A stretch of DNA of 64,000 bases, from assembly GCA_001179505.1 (NCBI GenBank), contig CDMY01000243.1, positions 508,066 through 572,065 of the forward strand, read 5' to 3'. The notes below the pieces were generated by a model. That model saw only the letters and a list, made by a program, of their open reading frames with translations. It was not told where the DNA came from and did no database searches. The position numbers and the translations under genes were made by a program. Shown in pieces: positions 55,101-64,000 of this stretch; position 1 is the stretch's first letter, and every line of letters begins with the position of its first letter. The stretch comes from Vitrella brassicaformis (taxonomy: Eukaryota > Sar > Vitrellaceae).

Positions 55101-58100
55101 GTTTGGATCGTCTGAGGTCAGATGCGGTGTGGGCTTCAAGTCGAAGGACTTCATGGTCAGCTATCGCGACTTGCCCGTACCGATGTCGCCCAACTTCACC
55201 ATCGTGCTCGGCTTCAACCCATCGAAAGAGGCGGTAGATGAGCATGCAGCTCAGCTCAGCTGATACGATACAGAGCACTCCTTTCTTTCTCCCTCTCTGT
55301 GGTCAGCTGTCGGCAAGCACGACTGTTGTGGCTGGCCTTGCCTCCGTGAGCGAAACAGAGGGCACTCTTTTTCTCGACACAACAAAGGCCGTGGGCACAC
55401 GAGGTGAACCAGCTCCCCATGTCCTCTCGAAAGAGCGTATGTGTCCATCCTTTGCCTTGTCTCGTGCTGGCTGGTAGACGGTCATCTGTGGTACCAGCGC
55501 GACTGCCACGGCCTTCCTATGGCCCTCTCGCAGCTGCCGCTGGAACCTGCCGAGCACCACGTTGCCGTCACTGTGGATGTCCCATCACCTTCCACCGGGG
55601 ACGCCCACGGCACGGCGACTTTCTATGCCCTGACTGGTACCGAGGCCCGCAGGATGCCGATGAGTGCGGATGCTGCCTGTCTGCCCGCCATCGATATGAA
55701 GAGGCAGACGGCGCTCATTGTGGGGTGGCACCACGTCGACAAGACCTATGTGGGAGACATCTCTGCCGTCCTGATGTTTGCCGAGCCACCGACAAACCTC
55801 ACCGCGTTCGACGCGCTCCTCAACAAGACACGAAGTACGTCAGCCGGGTGCATCGCACGGGCATCACGCACTGCTGTTGTTTGTCTCCCTCACTGCCCAC
55901 AGTGTCATCTACCGGAGAGTGCCCTCTCTCTGCCAAAGGTATGCACACCCACCTTGATTGCCCCGATGGATGTGATAATGTATGTGTGCAGATGTGTGTG
56001 GCGCCTTCCCCGACTATCCCGTCTACGAGGCGGAGGGATATGGCCACGGCCTCGGTGCCGCACGGCACCTCCGATGCCTCTTCGCACCCATGAGTGCCTA
56101 CCTTACCGCCCTGTGCACACGCGAGGGATGGCAGCTCCCCAAAGGCAACTTTTGTCCAGTGATACCCAGTGAGCCATACACATGACATTTGTTCATCCCT
56201 CTTGACCCACATGTGTGTATGCAGGTGGTCAGGAGGAGCCTGCAGCTCTGAGGGATGTGTCATCCATCATCCGCAAGCAGTACCGAGAGGGCACCCGGCT
56301 GGCGTACGAAGCACAGCAGCTCATCGACAGGGCCAAGCAGGAGCACGCCTGGGCCGACACACACAGCGAGACAGACCCCGACACAGCTGCCCGCAGACGC
56401 GCCCACGCGGATGCCATGCTCGCACAGGGCAACAAGCTGATCGATGAGGCCAAACTGGTGCAGCAGCAGGCCCTCGAGTTGGGAAAGCAGGAGGCGCGCG
56501 AGGCTCTGCAGAGGGAACGAGAGCTGGAAACCGAGGCACGTGCGCTGATGGAGGGGGGGCGGGCGAAGGAGGCAGCGGGCCAGGTGCTGGAGGGGCAATT
56601 CGAGGGGCTGCTGGCCAAGGGCAAACTGGCGCAGGCCGAGTGCATCCGACGGGCCCTGCATCACGGTGTAGAGACCGTCGCCAAGGGGGAGAACAAGCTG
56701 GCAGAGGCCAACAATCTGGGTATGACGGACTTCCAGGCCGCCCAGCGGTTGCGACAGCAGGGCGTCAATATGATCGAGAGGGCCGGCAGAAGATTACAGC
56801 AGCCAAGAACGGCACCGCGTGTCAGAACATCACTGAGCTGACGCATCTGTACCTGTTGGATGACCGGCCCTCGGAGCCTGTGACGACACCAGGCACCGCT
56901 GGGCCTGGCTACGTTGCCTTAACACTGCCCATCAACTGGGTGCTGGACCTCACCAAGAATGTAACGCTCGTCGAGACCACCAGCAACGCATCGCTGGCAG
57001 TGGACCCCACGGACACCGACATCCACACAAGCGTCCGTCGGAAGCACTGCACTCACATATATTACATACTTGAGTGGATTGTCCAAGCAACGGGTTTGTG
57101 CCTGTGTGTTCACATGCAGGTGTTGTCGGACGGTGTTCGTGTCCGTTTCACCGCTACCGAAGATTGTCCTTACATGTTCGACTTCCTCTCCGTCCACCAG
57201 GGGCCGGGCAGCAAGATAGATGTGCAGACAGCGGTGTTTGTCTACTCGCCCAGCAGCCTGCCGCACGACCTGCAGAACCATTCCAGAGCCAACATCCTAT
57301 CACACACACCCGCGGCTTTCGTTCAGTTGAGGCGGCACGTGGCCAGGCGAGATGTCCCCACTCTTGAAGAGGACGTCAAGGCCTCGACCGACCTTCCAAC
57401 AGTGGTGGGTGGGGTATGTATTGGCCTTCCCACATAGCTAAGAGAAATGCGTGTCTCACATGACGTATGTATGTGTCTTGCTGTCCAGTTGCCAAGTGTC
57501 CCTCCGCCTGCAGCAACGACCCCAACGCCGCCGCAAGCAGTGAAGGACGAGACGCCAGAAGAGGAAGTGAAGGGTGACGGCAGTGGGCCTGAAGCACCGG
57601 TACGTAGTACAAACACGAGCACAGATGAGAGAAACAGCCAGGGTTCGTCTGTAGGTGGGTGAAAGCCCGACAGCGCCACCAGCAGCAGGGGAGACACCAC
57701 CGGCAGCAGAAGGCCCGGAACTAGCAGAAGGCCCGGAACTAGCGGCACCCAATGGTACACTCGGGGAGCCCTCCGGTCCATCGACGCCCGAGTTGCTAGA
57801 CCGTCTGCTGGAGGAGGAGGGCCGCTTCTTCGCTGATGTGCTGTCCATCCACAGACACGAGCGGCTCTTCGCTCGCGAGGTGGTGCTAAAGCTCGATGCC
57901 GACTACCTGCCGGCCACCGAAGGGCCTCCAGGGCCGCACAGGGAGTGGCGGGTGGCCAAGCCATTCGTGCTGGAGGACCCCACGAATGCCTCCGACCACC
58001 TGCTGATCAATACGACCAGAAAGCCCTCATGGATCAAGGTAGGTATGTCTGTCTGTCTGCGACAAATACATCCCTCTCTCGCTCCCTCCAATTACGTCCG

Positions 58101-61100
58101 TCCGTGTCTTGTGTGCCCATGCATTCATCTATCAGTGGACAACGACGTCGGAATCTGACGTACCCTTTTTGCACATTATGTACCTCAACGCGAGCACGAG
58201 TCAGCGCCTGCAGAAAATGGCCGTCCATGGGGCACTGCACGCCTACGTCGGTCCCCTGGTAGTGCACCTGCTGTCCTCGCCCTACCCAGACGCACTGCCC
58301 GACCCCCTCCACGATATTGAGATCACAGTTGGACGCGACAGGACAGTCAACGGCTCCCAATACCAAGTGCTGGAAGGCAGAACGGGCATGGACGCCATGG
58401 TGAAGCCACCCGACACAGCCAAGACGATCGTCGTGCCATGCAGCCATGCCGATATCACGTGCAAAGTCCAGGTAGATCGAGACATCCACGATAGACTGAC
58501 TGACCGAGACATCGACCGTGCCATCCCTGTCTTTTTTGGGCAGTACCGTGTTGGCTCGTCTGGGGCTCTGCTGCCCTACTTGGTGATTAGTGGGCCTGGC
58601 CTGGAGGGAATGAAGCGGCGCGGTCTCGAAAGACAGCCGAAGTTTGAGCCTTTCGATGCCACGACACCACGGAATCTGACACTTACTGGTGTGTTTGATG
58701 GCGCGCGGACAGAGATCCGATTCCGACTCCCGCGGGACACGCCTGTCGATCTGCACCGGTCACTGACGCTGAGGACGGTGGGCGGGGAGAATGCCGCGGT
58801 ATGGCAAGATGTCTCAGACATCTACGTGGAGGTCAGCCAGCGCACATCAGATCCATTTATACATACACGAAGCCGGAAGGGAAACACAGATACCACACAC
58901 TCTTTGTTTTGTCCGTCAATACCTTGATTGCAGTATACCCCCGACGCCCGCGGCAGCTTCCAAGCATGGCTTGTGCTGCGGCCCAAACAAGGTGTGCCGA
59001 CGGACCTGGGGATTTGCTCACTGCTCAAGTGGCCACAGCCCCCGACAGTGACGGACCTGCAGCTGTGCCCCAACACGTCGCAGCTGCCCCACCAGCACAT
59101 GTCGGTGCCCCTGCTGGCCACCGGTGAAGGTGACATTGGCATCAAGCTGCCCACAGGCAGCGTGCCAGACACCAGGCAGCCGATCGTCGTGTGGTTGAGG
59201 GAGGGACCCGTGGTTATCAACCCTACCGACGGCAACTTCTCCCTCACTGTCAGCCGGCCACCACACAGACAACACACTATTCATATCTCTTTGTGTGTGT
59301 GCAGTACACGAGTGGCGCCCAGCTGCATCCCTTCCTCACCATAAGCCCCAACACTGGCGCGTCGGCCCGGTTCGCATCGACCTTTCCGCGTGGGATGTCG
59401 ATGCAGACCGTCCAGGTGGTGCAGAGGTGCTCAGGCACCGACGAGTCCGTCAGCGACACAAGAGACGCCTATCTCTTACCCGAGTCAATGTGCCCTGGCT
59501 GGCCTCGTGTCAATCCCTTCCTCTATCGGCTAGATGTCAACGCCGCCGTGCCGCTGAGCCGGGCACTGGGCGCCTCTGTGACCTTCTCATGCAACAGGCC
59601 GTTTTATCTTCCAGCACAGGGCAACAACGGCATCACGGCCGAGGCCAGCCAATGTGTGACGGCGTCAGGGGCAGGGTCAGATCAGCGGCCGCCTGCGAGT
59701 GGCAAGGGAGCCAGGATTGCGCCCATGTGGACATCGCTCAAGTCACTCAAATGCGAACGTACACACACATGTACATGCCACCCACCACACACATACATAA
59801 ATCTGATTGGTGTCATGCTTTGCTGATTGATGGGATGGGTGTAGCTCGGTGTCCGGCGTGGTCCCTTGAGCGTTATGAGGTGGTCAACCCTGCGCATCCT
59901 GCTGTGCGGTCGATTCCGGGTGAGGACGTGTTTCCCATCCGATGCAAGCCGGGGTTCGAGCCCCACTGCCGGCCAGCCGAGGGAGCGGTGCCGCAACTGC
60001 CGTCATCTGTCGACGGGCAGCGGTGCTCCAAACGCGCCAAGTGCACCAACGGACAGTGGAACGCAACCATACAATGCTGGGGTACTGTACACACCTTGTT
60101 ATATACGTCTCGTGTGTGATCCGATGATGTATTTATGGCCGATTGATGGATGTGTGTGTGCAGCTGTAGGCAGTGTGGGTGTGTCTGGAGGACCAGGCAG
60201 CGCCAGCAGTAGCCCGTCCCATGTCATCTCAGGGGCGCCGATGAAACACTTTGTCGCCCTCACCGTTGGCCCCGACCGACCGCCGCAGCCGCCATCGGCA
60301 GCGAGCGACGCTATGGCGGTCTCACCACACGGGGGCCTGGAGGCGGTGGCATGGCCACTCGGCGACCCACACCCCCATCTCAGCGGAGTCCGCAACCTCA
60401 CCTCGCACACTCTGAGGCTATACCACGCCCCGCTGGGCGATGACGGCAGCAGAAGGCCGGTGTCTCGTGTGGCTATTGAGACGCAGAGGTACCAGGTGTA
60501 TCGGTGGGTGCGGCACGTGGCTGGGCGGGTGATGGCTCCGTTGGAGGTGGGCTGTCGACTGATGCTCGAGAATGCTGGCGACAGGACCGGACGGCGGGGG
60601 GCGTTTGACAACGGTGTCGAGGCGCACCAGGAGCACTGGAGACACGCCGACAACTGCTTCAAAGGTCAGTACAGTCAGTCCGTGTCTAAGCGGCCATCCA
60701 TCCATCCATCTATGTATCATGTGTCTGTCATTCTCCAGGCTCTCTCCGGCTGTTGGCCATCTGGAGACACCAGCTGAATGAAGAGGGTGCCAACACCACC
60801 GATATAACAAGACCATACCGCAGCCTCAGCCGATGGGACAGGCGCGCCCACGACCACGACCCATCAGCACAGTTACTGGACGATATAGATTGGGGGACTA
60901 TGAGGCACCTGGCGGCTCTCTTTGTGGCTGAGGAGCAGTATATGAGTTTCGATGCCGCACATAATGTAAAGGAGTGGCGGGACGCCGCACCCGAGCTGAT
61001 AAGAGGGAGAACAAAACAAGGGGATACTAGCGCTGATATGAGGTCGCTGAGGTTGATACAGAGAGAAGATAAATCAAGACCACACTTCGACAAAGACAGG

Positions 61101-61472
61101 TAGGTGCACAGCGTCTCCCCGCCTGTGTCTCACCCTCCCGTCTCCTCTCTCATCTCCTCTCCCTGTCTCTGTGTGTGTGCCCCCAGGGGCACGGTGGATT
61201 TCTCGTCATTACAGCAGTTTCTGATCTCATCGGAGCCGCTGTCTTTATTGGATCCGGCGGACCCATCAGGGGGCTTCTCGGTGGCCGTGGTGTTCTCTGC
61301 CGATGAGTCTTCGCTGCATGTGGGGACACAGCAGGTGTTGATCAACTACAGCAGCGGGTACAGGTGCCATCTGGACGTCAACTTCCAGTTCGGTATCAAT
61401 ATGGGCAACGCTGACGGCCTCAACGCTCAGGGCAGCCACAGCTGTAGGTCGTTTGTCCATGTCCTGCAGTGA
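43149..61472 (+). CDS. Giant secreted mosaic protein: ConA/LamG-like, CCP, novel module array, coiled coil
   Basis: A single gene of roughly 55-60 exons; I estimate about 4,500 residues. ATG 43,149 begins a basic then hydrophobic signal peptide (HRKKRRRRVSLLAIVLGLFF), spliced after 43,271 to 43,347. From there I followed in-frame junctions to TGA at 61,470-61,472. Order: concanavalin/LamG-like region, CCP/Sushi modules, second LamG-like region, Pro-rich linker, array of an unrecognised module, one CCP, another ConA-like region, coiled coil, Pro/Glu-rich linker, more copies of the module, CCP-like pair, and a C-terminal region with no membrane segment. CCP plus lectin-like mosaics are known from apicomplexan surface and secreted proteins, where they act in adhesion; that role is inferred here. 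Frame breaks only at about 56,786, where one base seems missing. The intron at 52,040-52,100 is GC-AG. It might be two genes if a promoter hides inside a long intron, but I see no such space. Confidence 0.75.
44094..45203 (+). other. ConA/LamG-like region 1
   Basis: Exons encode a beta-rich segment with FFSSDKQWMTTDFSHPFFSK, LGEWEVWTIRRKAYTTQLFK joined to DGRLVQTAPADM, and LRLRSLLLYERALSGREI. The last matches the closing strand of LamG/pentraxin-like folds (usually VRIYNRALSxxEI). A Glu/Gly-rich insertion lies inside (about 44,240-44,300). Confidence 0.6.
45302..47368 (+). other. Array of CCP (Sushi)-like modules
   Basis: Successive exons, mostly one per module with phase-1 borders, show the CCP pattern of four Cys with a C-terminal Trp/Gly then Cys. 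Examples: CGVPPTPVNGIVEFDDT ... GRWKYFPRFEDLPKC; GKCPEPPDAEDPG ... SYSGKLPVC; IECPVPELPGGHWEL; DGYVL joined to TGAPLFHCDELPSRGRS ... GRWEPSDDATRPTC; SCPAPPGVNGWHYVV ... GGWEGTPPQC. I count about six to seven modules, the middle ones diverged. CCP modules bind proteins or glycans outside cells. Confidence 0.8.
47450..48465 (+). other. LamG-like region 2
   Basis: Exons carry GRFVHFHGDQYLRSRYV and GGLIYVATRP, like the start of LamG/ConA-type domains, then GLQGARVLNMTTK, FHGIELRRPLRRNVH and FGPAKLYLGGDPPVPP. The last leads into a Pro-rich linker and an acidic coiled segment. Confidence 0.5.
49361..49428. repeat. (GTTT/GGTT)n simple repeat in intron
   Basis: A run of GTTT and GGTT units followed by (GT)n directly before the acceptor of an intron in the giant gene. 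Confidence 0.9.
53016..53341 (+). repeat. Module copy A of the near-identical tandem pair
   Basis: Exons 53,016-53,158 and 53,233-53,341. Key segments: GRYECVNGTIVV, GVYVTDPETGE, LRPDE, then YSIVDGKLVIHSDRLQDGK. Entered and left in phase 1, with the internal intron in phase 0. Confidence 0.85.
53419..53727 (+). repeat. Module copy B of the near-identical tandem pair
   Basis: Exons 53,419-53,552 and 53,619-53,727. Key segments: GQSVCMNGTLEV, AVYVIDPETGE, LTPDE, then YSIVDGKLVIRSDRLEDGK. By hand alignment, 24 of 36 residues of its second exon match copy A, pointing to a recent duplication of an exon pair. Confidence 0.85.
54535..54723 (+). other. Single CCP-like module
   Basis: SRTCSTGFFTSGTV ... 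GHEANFSCPAGFDLQPPDSA ... LVCLKDKRFDGPLPTCE: four Cys in CCP spacing, bordered by phase-1 introns. It separates the module array from the next ConA-like region. Confidence 0.8.
54804..55836 (+). other. Helical linker and ConA/LamG-like region 3
   Basis: Starts with a helical piece (AQEYLKDLNLPPEDVAKLVG). Strands follow with GVGFKSKDFMVSYRDLPVPM and NFTIVLGFNPSKEALSAS, then HLWYQRDCHGLPMALSQLPL, EHHVAVTVDVPS and YVGDISAVLMFAEPPT. The last resembles the GxIxxVxIYxRAL closing strand of LamG folds. Confidence 0.5.
56226..56786 (+). other. Coiled-coil region ending at a frame break
   Basis: About 185 residues rich in Ala, Glu, Gln, Arg and Lys with heptad-like spacing, for example YEAQQLIDRAKQEHAWADT and QQQALELGKQEAREALQRE. 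The frame continues as MIERAGR then stops at 56,841. The next coding exon is one base out of register and begins QKITAAKNGTACQNITEL. Confidence 0.8.
56855..59450 (+). repeat. Second, more diverged set of the same module
   Basis: Segments with the same rhythm return after the coiled coil: GYVALTLPINWVLDLTKNV then VLSDGVRVRFTATEDCPYMF; TEIRFRLPRDTPVDLHRSL then YTPDARGSFQAWLVLRPKQG; GDIGIKLPTGSVPDTRQP then YTSGAQLHPFLTIS. In the last two, the intron again falls immediately before the Tyr. A Pro/Glu-rich linker with GPELAEGPELA lies at about 57,490-57,790. Confidence 0.5.
59455..60080 (+). other. Cys-containing CCP-like pair
   Basis: SMCPGWPRVNPFLYRLD ... SVTFSCNRPFYLPAQ ... QCVTASG ... LKCE, then RCPAWSLERYEVVNPAHP ... 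FPIRCKPGFEPHC ... CSKRAKCTNGQWNATIQCW. Cys and the final G(x)W(x)C fit CCP modules, with longer loops. Confidence 0.6.
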
Positions 61473-62589
61473 GGGAATGGAGTGAAGGCATGGCGAGTGG
61501 GACTGTGCGTGTGCGTGTGCGTGTTGGTGGTCGTGACTGTGTCGGCATGGCATTATTGATGGCCGGCCAGTAGGCCCAAACAGACAGACAGACAGACGTC
61601 TAGCAGCAACGCAGAAAGATTCTGTATGGCGTTTGTGAGTTGGTGTGTGTGTCGTGCTGTTTTGGGATCGCCCGCTGACCTCAGTGAATAGGTGTCGTTT
61701 TCACTTGCTCTCCTGTCTTGTCTTCTCTGTGTCTGTGCGTGCATGCCCGTGGGAAGGGATATTTGTCTGTCTGTCTGTGTCTTTCTCTCCAGGGTAACAT
61801 GTTGGTTTGCGCTTTCGGGCATTCCTACCTACCATACCCACGTACTTAAGACTTACTGGCCTCTGACTGATGTCCTTCATGTCCACAAGTACTGTGGTGC
61901 AGTGCATGTCGCATTCATGCAGCCACACACCATTCAATCTGATCATTGTGTGTGTATCCAGCTGGCCAGTCCAGGAAAGAAAGAAAAATCGCACGGCCGT
62001 CGGTCTCTCTGTCTGTCTAGCGTTACCCACACCAACATTCATCCATTCGCCCACACCGGCGGAAGGAATGAATGCACTCATTCATTCATGAGAAATACAC
62101 AGGTCAGATCACAGCTTATAGATAAGATACATCCGGTCCGGACCCTACACAGCCGGCGGAAGCAGGCAGGCAGGCCGTCGTGCAAACAGACATACGGGCG
62201 GGCATAGCCAAACAGTCAGCCAACACCAGCTGAGCTCTTCGCGTGCTGTCAGCCCGCCGTCGCCGCCCACCCCACAGGCCTTACCGAAAAAGACCCCCCC
62301 AACCGCTCACTGGCAACCCCCCACCGACTCCCTCACTAGCTTGCTCGCTTCGTTGGACAGACTACCTACTTTACTTACTTGGCTCACACACACTCTCCTC
62401 TGCGCGTGACCGTGTGTGTGTCCGTCTATTTTGCCCTTGATTTCTCCCGCGCTGATGGGCTGGGCGTGGTGGGTCCCTCGTCGGAGCCACCGGGTGGCCC
62501 CCACAGCCTACTAAGATCCCACCTCTCACCAGCACCCTGATTAACACAGATGCACACATGGGGTTGCCGTCGGGCGCTCGTCTTTCTTC
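61473..62589. other. Spacer between convergent genes
   Basis: About 1.1 kb with (GACA)n at 61,580-61,597, (TGTC)n near 61,764-61,780 and (CATT)n near 62,038-62,090. No gene or RNA is supported. It contains the 3' ends of the giant gene and the TVP38-like gene. Confidence 0.6.
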
Positions 62590-64000
62590 TCACGCCTCCG
62601 CCCAGCCCACCGATTTGTCAGGTTTGCCGCCACCCCGGTCGCTGTCACTGAGCGTGTCAAAGGCTTCCTCGCCGAGCTCCTCCTGGTACTCACGGATGGC
62701 GGCGTTGGAGAGATCTGAGACCACTTTGAGGAATGCGAACAGACCCACCAGCACCAGGCCGGGCACCAGATAGGGGATCTTCTCCCCGCCCACGGATGAC
62801 ACTAGAGACCGACCCAACACACCGGAATACACATACGCCTGACAGAGAGATGGATGGGCCGATGGATAAGCAAAGGGTCAACACACAGAGCAACTTAGCT
62901 TGTTGCCAGGTGTTTGTTGTGCATATGGTATGGTGCGTACCAGTGTGCCAGGAATGAACCCGAGCAGCGACGCGAGTGCATAGTCGACGAACTTGACGGA
63001 TGTGAGGGAATACAGATAATTCGATATGGCGAAGGGCTGAGGACACACCACAGACAGACACATTGGCTGGCATCCATGTGTGGCATTCGTGTGTAAGTGT
63101 CATCATGAGCCCAGCTCACGAGGAAGGGCGAGAGCCTCAGCAGGAATATCATCTTGAAGCCTTCCTTTTCGACCACCTAACACACCAGAGGCACCGACAT
63201 TCAGCGATCTCCTGTGTCCGGATCCCTCCATCCACTCACTCACGCACTTTGTCAACCGCCCTGAACTTCGGGTTCTCTGCAAAGAACTCCTTGACGCGAG
63301 GACGCAGCAGTGTCCTAATCCAACACACACACACACACACACAGGGAAGGAGAGTCTATGGTCTGAAGCTGTACGTGTGAGGCTGACCTGCCGAGTAGGA
63401 AAGACACCGACGCGGCCATCGTGGCGGCGATGCACACGGTGATGGTGCCCGGCACGATACCAAACAGATACCCAGCACTCGCCGTCAGAGGAATGGCTGC
63501 ACACACACACAAAAGTACATTGCGTTTCCGCTGCATGTCTGTCTGTTCATCCGTCGTGTCGTGCGCCACGCACCGGGCACAGCGAAAATCTCCGCTACTG
63601 TGTACAACAGTACGAAATACACATACCTGAAACACACACAAACAACACACACGAAAGAATACCACCGTCACGCCCCGCCTACTGCATGCCTCCCCCACCA
63701 GCCCCACCGGCCCCGCCCCGCTCACCCCAGCGGCCCCTGTTCCTCGATTCGCCTGACGGCCTCGTTGAGGAACTTGGTGGCCACGATGCCCTCTTTGTCA
63801 ATCGACCCACCATACAACGCATCAGGGGCCGCCGACTCATCACTTGATGCATCGCCAACAGGGGGGGCCGGGGGTGGTAACGCATCGGTGGCCAGCAGGT
63901 GTGCCGATCGGGGCGATAATTGTGTGGGGGCGGGGAATGGGGCGAGGGAGTGAGGGGACGACAGCCCCAATGCGGAGGGGGAGCCTGTGGACACACACGG
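62590..64000 (-). CDS. TVP38/TMEM64 (VTT-domain, DedA-like) membrane protein, 5' end beyond window
   Basis: Multi-pass protein of the VTT/DedA superfamily, whose eukaryotic members sit in Golgi/ER or plastid membranes and are linked to lipid scrambling and trafficking. Seven exons are visible in frame. Key segments: YVYFVLLYTVAEIFAVPG, then AIPLTASAGYLFGIVPGTIT, LLRPRVKEFFAENPKF, GFKMIFLLRLSPFL joined to PFAISNYLYSLTSVKFVDYA, and ALASLLGFIPGTL. A last hydrophobic segment (YLVPGLVLVGLFAFLKVV) and a polar tail end at TGA 62,592-62,590. The FxxRLxP...PF..NY core is typical of the family. The first visible exon starts at an acceptor near 63,985, so upstream exons, including the start, lie outside. 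Compartment and partners cannot be read here. Confidence 0.85.

Noticed and set aside
56761-56780. A 17-nt GT-AG intron to explain the frame break
   Set aside because: Far shorter than any other intron here; a missing base is simpler.

Overview
This is a window of a compact, intron-rich eukaryotic nuclear genome. Introns are short (mostly about 60-110 nt, often T/G-rich before AG), exons are GC-rich, and (TGTC)n/(GACA)n tracts are scattered through introns and spacers. The genes present are an axonemal dynein heavy chain, the splicing factor YJU2, a TBC Rab-GAP, a TVP38/TMEM64 membrane protein, a bacterial-type YeeE/YedE transporter and very large secreted proteins with CCP (Sushi) and lectin-like folds. 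Together with a reverse-transcriptase-type remnant resembling dinoflagellate elements, this suggests a flagellated alveolate alga. A chromerid such as Vitrella brassicaformis is my best guess; that is inference, not a database result.

Layout: 1-14,439 (-) is most of an outer-arm-type dynein heavy chain, with its C-terminal end outside the window. It is divergent from 14,787-17,571 (+), a YeeE/YedE thiosulfate-permease-like protein. 18,437-20,837 (-) is an unrecognised, probably nuclear, low-complexity protein. 21,092-24,803 (+) encodes a C2-like domain followed by membrane segments. 25,495-26,660 (+) is a small secreted Cys-containing protein. A retroelement scrap and a 300-N gap follow. 28,959-30,548 (+) is a secreted FAS1/EGF-like protein. 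31,262-32,409 (-) is YJU2, divergent from the TBC protein at 32,670-36,746 (+). 37,166-38,054 (+) is an unrecognised small gene. A 2-kb repeat-rich spacer holds a second 300-N gap. 40,103-42,396 (-) is an F-box-like gene broken by homopolymer frame changes. 43,149-61,472 (+) is one giant secreted mosaic protein, and 62,590-64,000 (-) is a partial TVP38/TMEM64 gene.

The most unusual item is the giant gene. I could follow it exon by exon, nearly always in frame, from a signal peptide to a stop 18.3 kb later. It combines concanavalin/LamG-like regions, CCP modules, a coiled coil and a long array of a module of roughly 80-95 residues that I do not recognise. Several copies are bounded by phase-1 introns and split by a phase-0 intron at the same place (after Asp-Glu, before Tyr). 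A second genome-level signal is the recurrence of introns that only make sense with GC-AG ends.

All gene models are hand-spliced from frame continuity and splice-site sequence. Frame sums close exactly for the YeeE/YedE gene (813 aa), the 18,437-20,837 gene (688 aa) and YJU2 (342 aa). Other models have at least one uncertain junction, as stated in each entry.
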